15,265 nucleotides of DNA from JAKQIM01 sp964633225 (lineage in GTDB: Bacteria > Chloroflexota > Anaerolineae > Anaerolineales > UBA4823). The position numbers and the translations under genes are program-made. The stretch is from NCBI GenBank assembly GCA_964633225.1, contig CAZWFQ010000075.1:1-15265 (forward strand), in the 5' to 3' direction. The notes under the pieces were generated by a model, which was not told where the DNA came from, did not search any database, and worked only from the letters and a program-made list of their open reading frames with translations. This document shows positions 13,086 to 15,265 of the stretch, in pieces (position 1 is the stretch's first letter; every line of letters starts with the position of its first letter).

Positions 13086-15155
13086 ATGGCCCGCCAATAT
13101 CCGCTAGACCAATACCGCAATATTGGCATCATTGCCCACATTGATGCGGGCAAAACCACTACCACCGAGCGTATCCTGTTCTACACCGGCAAAACGCATC
13201 GTCTTGGATCGGTTGATGATGGCACCACAGTCACCGATTGGATGGTGCAAGAACGAGAACGCGGCATCACCATTGTTTCTGCCGCCGTCTCTGCCGAGTG
13301 GAAGGGTTACCAAATTAACATCATTGATACGCCAGGACACATTGACTTCACTGCTGAAGTGCAGCGCTCAATGCGTGTCTTGGATGGTGGAATTGTGGTT
13401 TTTGATGCCGTGCAAGGCGTTGAACCGCAAAGCGAAACCGTCTGGCGGCAAGCAGATCGTTATGCTGTACCAAGGATCTGCTTTGTCAACAAGATGGATC
13501 GCGTCGGCGCATCGTATGAACGCTCCATCGAAAGCATCCGCCGCCGGCTGGGCGCCAACCCACTCGCCATGCAGCTGCCAATTGGCAGCGAGAGCTCCTT
13601 CCGCGGGGCCATAGACCTGCTCACCCAGCAGGCCTGGGTCTGGGATGAAGAGCTTGGCACCGATCCGCACGAGGTAGAAATACCTGCAGATCTGTTGCCC
13701 TTGGTCAGTGAAAGCCGTGCTCGCCTGCTGGAGCAGATCGCCGAAACAGATGATGACCTGACCCTCAAGTACTTAGAGGGCCAAGAAATGTCTGTGGCCG
13801 AATTAAAAGCAGCCCTACGCCGGGCTGTGATTGCCGGGAAAGCCGCTCCGGTTTTCTGCGGCAGTTCTTTACGAAATAAAGGTGTTCAACCCTTGCTTGA
13901 CGCAGTGGTTGATTACCTCCCCTCACCAAACGATATCCCGCCGGTGATTGGCACTCATCCGCACACCCAGGCCGAGGTTGAACGCCCAGCCCAAGATGAT
14001 GCACCGATGAGCGCCCTGGTCTTTAAAATCGTATCAGACCCCTATGTGGGCCGCTTGGCTTATTTCCGGGTCTATTCTGGCAAAGTGGTGAACGGCGGCA
14101 TGGGCTACAACCCTGTCAAAGATCGCCGCGAGCGCATCGGCCGCCTGATACGCATGTACGCTGACCGCCGTGAGGATGTCAGCGAAGTGCTGGCAGGCGA
14201 CATCGGCGCCATCCTGGGCCTGAAGGAAACTTTCACCGGGGATACCCTGTGTGATGCTTCGAACCCAGTCTTGCTAGAGACCATCTCCTTCCCTGCCCCG
14301 GTCATCTCGGTTGCCATTGAACCGAAGACCACTGCAGACCAGGATAAAATGTCAGAAGCGCTGCACAAGCTTTCGGAAGAAGATCCTACCTTCCGTGTGC
14401 ACTCTGACGAAGAAACCGGCCAGACCATCATCTCTGGCATGGGCGAGTTGCACCTTGAAATCTTGGTGGACCGCATGCTGCGCGAGTTCAAAGTTCAGGC
14501 TCGCGTGGGCAAGCCCCAGGTGGCCTATCGCGAAGCCATTACCCGCACGGTCGAGAAAGCCGAGTACCGCCATGTCAAACAAAGCGGCGGGCGCGGCCAG
14601 TATGGCCATGTGGTTCTGAAAATGGCTCCCGGCGAACCTGGGAGCGGCATCATCTTTGAAAACGGCATTGTTGGCGGATCTATTCCCAAAGAATATATCC
14701 CCGCCGTTGAAAAAGGTGTGCGCGAAGCCGCTGAAGCTGGTGTTTTGGCTGGCTACCCCGTGGTCGATGTGACCGTCAAGCTCTACGACGGCTCCTTCCA
14801 CGAAGTGGACTCGAACGAGATGGCCTTCAAAGTGGCCGCATCGATGGCCTTCAAAGAAGGCATCCACAAAGGTGGCCCGGTCTTGCAAGAGCCGCTCATG
14901 AAGGTCGAAGTGCTTATCCCCGAAGAATTTATGGGTGAGATCATCGGCCAACTGAATGCCCGGCGCGGCGAGATCCAGAGCACCGATATGCGCCCAGGCA
15001 ACACCCAATCGGTGATTGCCATGGTGCCCCTGGCTGAGATGTTCGGGTACGCCACCGATCTGCGCTCTGCCACCCAGGGACGAGGCGTTTTTACAATGGA
15101 ATTCGACCACTATGCTCAGGTTTCTGACAATGTGGCAAGAATGATTTTAGCTTGA
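13086..15155 (+). CDS. fusA: Translation elongation factor G
   Basis: GTPase that drives ribosomal translocation and, with RRF, recycling. 689 residues, slightly shorter than the E. coli 704. GTP-binding motifs: AHIDAGKTT (17-25), switch I RGITI (59-63), DTPGHIDF (81-88, with catalytic His85) and NKMDRVG (135-141). Domain II begins around ALVFKIVSDPYVGRLAY. Domain III has SGMGELHLEI. Domain IV has GGRGQYGHVV and the tip loop DGSFHEVDSNEMAF, and domain V ends with MARMILA-like RMILA. The conserved EF-G1 features and the position next to rpsG and tuf mark this as the housekeeping copy. The start is ATG with AGGA at 13073-13076. Third gene of the str operon. Confidence 0.98.
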   Translation: MARQYPLDQYRNIGIIAHIDAGKTTTTERILFYTGKTHRLGSVDDGTTVTDWMVQERERGITIVSAAVSAEWKGYQINIIDTPGHIDFTAEVQRSMRVLDGGIVVFDAVQGVEPQSETVWRQADRYAVPRICFVNKMDRVGASYERSIESIRRRLGANPLAMQLPIGSESSFRGAIDLLTQQAWVWDEELGTDPHEVEIPADLLPLVSESRARLLEQIAETDDDLTLKYLEGQEMSVAELKAALRRAVIAGKAAPVFCGSSLRNKGVQPLLDAVVDYLPSPNDIPPVIGTHPHTQAEVERPAQDDAPMSALVFKIVSDPYVGRLAYFRVYSGKVVNGGMGYNPVKDRRERIGRLIRMYADRREDVSEVLAGDIGAILGLKETFTGDTLCDASNPVLLETISFPAPVISVAIEPKTTADQDKMSEALHKLSEEDPTFRVHSDEETGQTIISGMGELHLEILVDRMLREFKVQARVGKPQVAYREAITRTVEKAEYRHVKQSGGRGQYGHVVLKMAPGEPGSGIIFENGIVGGSIPKEYIPAVEKGVREAAEAGVLAGYPVVDVTVKLYDGSFHEVDSNEMAFKVAASMAFKEGIHKGGPVLQEPLMKVEVLIPEEFMGEIIGQLNARRGEIQSTDMRPGNTQSVIAMVPLAEMFGYATDLRSATQGRGVFTMEFDHYAQVSDNVARMILA

Positions 15156-15172
15156 TGGTTCAATAATTACCA

Positions 15173-15192
15173 TTACAAACGATTGTTTGTGA
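15173..15192 (+). other. Small hairpin between fusA and tuf
   Basis: TTACAAAC (15173-15180) pairs with GTTTGTGA (15185-15192), 8 bp including one G-T pair, loop GATT. It is AT-rich and weak, just before the tuf ribosome-binding site AAGGAG (15198-15203). No terminator features. Confidence 0.4.
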
Positions 15193-15210
15193 GTTACAAG
15201 GAGAACGTTT

Positions 15211-15265
15211 ATGGCCAAGCAAAAATTTGATCGCAACAAACCGCATCTGAACGTGGGCACGATGG
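15211..15265 (+). CDS. tuf: Translation elongation factor Tu (3' partial)
   Basis: Only the first 18 codons are in the window: MAKQKFDRNKPHLNVGTM, the well-known EF-Tu N-terminus ending just before the G1 loop (GHVDHGKT). AAGGAG at 15198-15203 lies 7 nt before the ATG. It follows fusA by 55 bp as the fourth gene of the str operon, the classical order. EF-Tu delivers aminoacyl-tRNA to the ribosome. Whether a second tuf copy exists cannot be seen. Confidence 0.97.
   Translation, partial: MAKQKFDRNKPHLNVGTM

Noticed and set aside
14352..15110. Minus-strand open frame of about 250 codons opposite fusA
   Set aside because: His/Phe/Ala-rich composition typical of the antisense of a GC-rich gene, no motif; fusA is certain.

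Overview
The window looks like a bacterial scaffold from the Chloroflexota, most likely Anaerolineae. This is an inference from gene content and protein style: a lone rpoB in front of rpsL-rpsG-fusA-tuf, a large insert in RpoB, a dipeptidase/cyanophycinase-like protein fused to a CysRS-type tail, and degenerate ACGCAGA-type dispersed repeats. No taxonomic search was possible. Exactly 100 N at 10632-10731 mark a scaffold gap inside rpoB, so this is probably a draft or metagenome assembly.

Positions 1-3943, all on the plus strand, hold metabolic and membrane genes. They are the 3' part of an SDR-type L-threonine 3-dehydrogenase, a S51-peptidase-like/CysRS-tail fusion, a beta-hydroxyacid dehydrogenase of the HIBADH/GlxR family, and a YitT-family membrane protein. 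The last two are tightly coupled. Positions 3944-6136 hold a compact three-gene cell-surface unit: an ECF sigma factor, an overlapping zinc-finger anti-sigma membrane protein, and an overlapping secreted/membrane protein with a bactofilin-like repeat domain. A SigW-like ECF promoter candidate (TGCAAC-N16-CGTA) lies in front, which suggests autoregulation. A long perfect hairpin at 6151-6187 ends this unit and also the convergent minus-strand pair, era and a YhhN-family lysoplasmalogenase (6185-7762).

Positions 7763-15265 hold the transcription/translation core. The era-rpoB divergent region carries a strong extended -10 promoter and a long rpoB leader with a terminator-like hairpin. rpoB is followed by a second strong promoter and a structured leader, then rpsL, rpsG, fusA and the first 18 codons of tuf. 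rpoC, which normally sits directly between rpoB and rpsL, is absent, and rplJ/rplL are not upstream.

The points most worth a second look are the roughly 135-residue repeat-bearing insert near the C-terminus of RpoB, the dissolved rpoBC pair, the natural substitutions at drug-contact positions in RpoB (E. coli R529 to Thr) and S12 (E. coli K88 to Thr), the fused S51/CysRS-tail protein, the self-contained ECF module with its promoter, and the rpoB and str leaders. I saw no CRISPR array, tRNA, rRNA, insertion sequence or phage gene.
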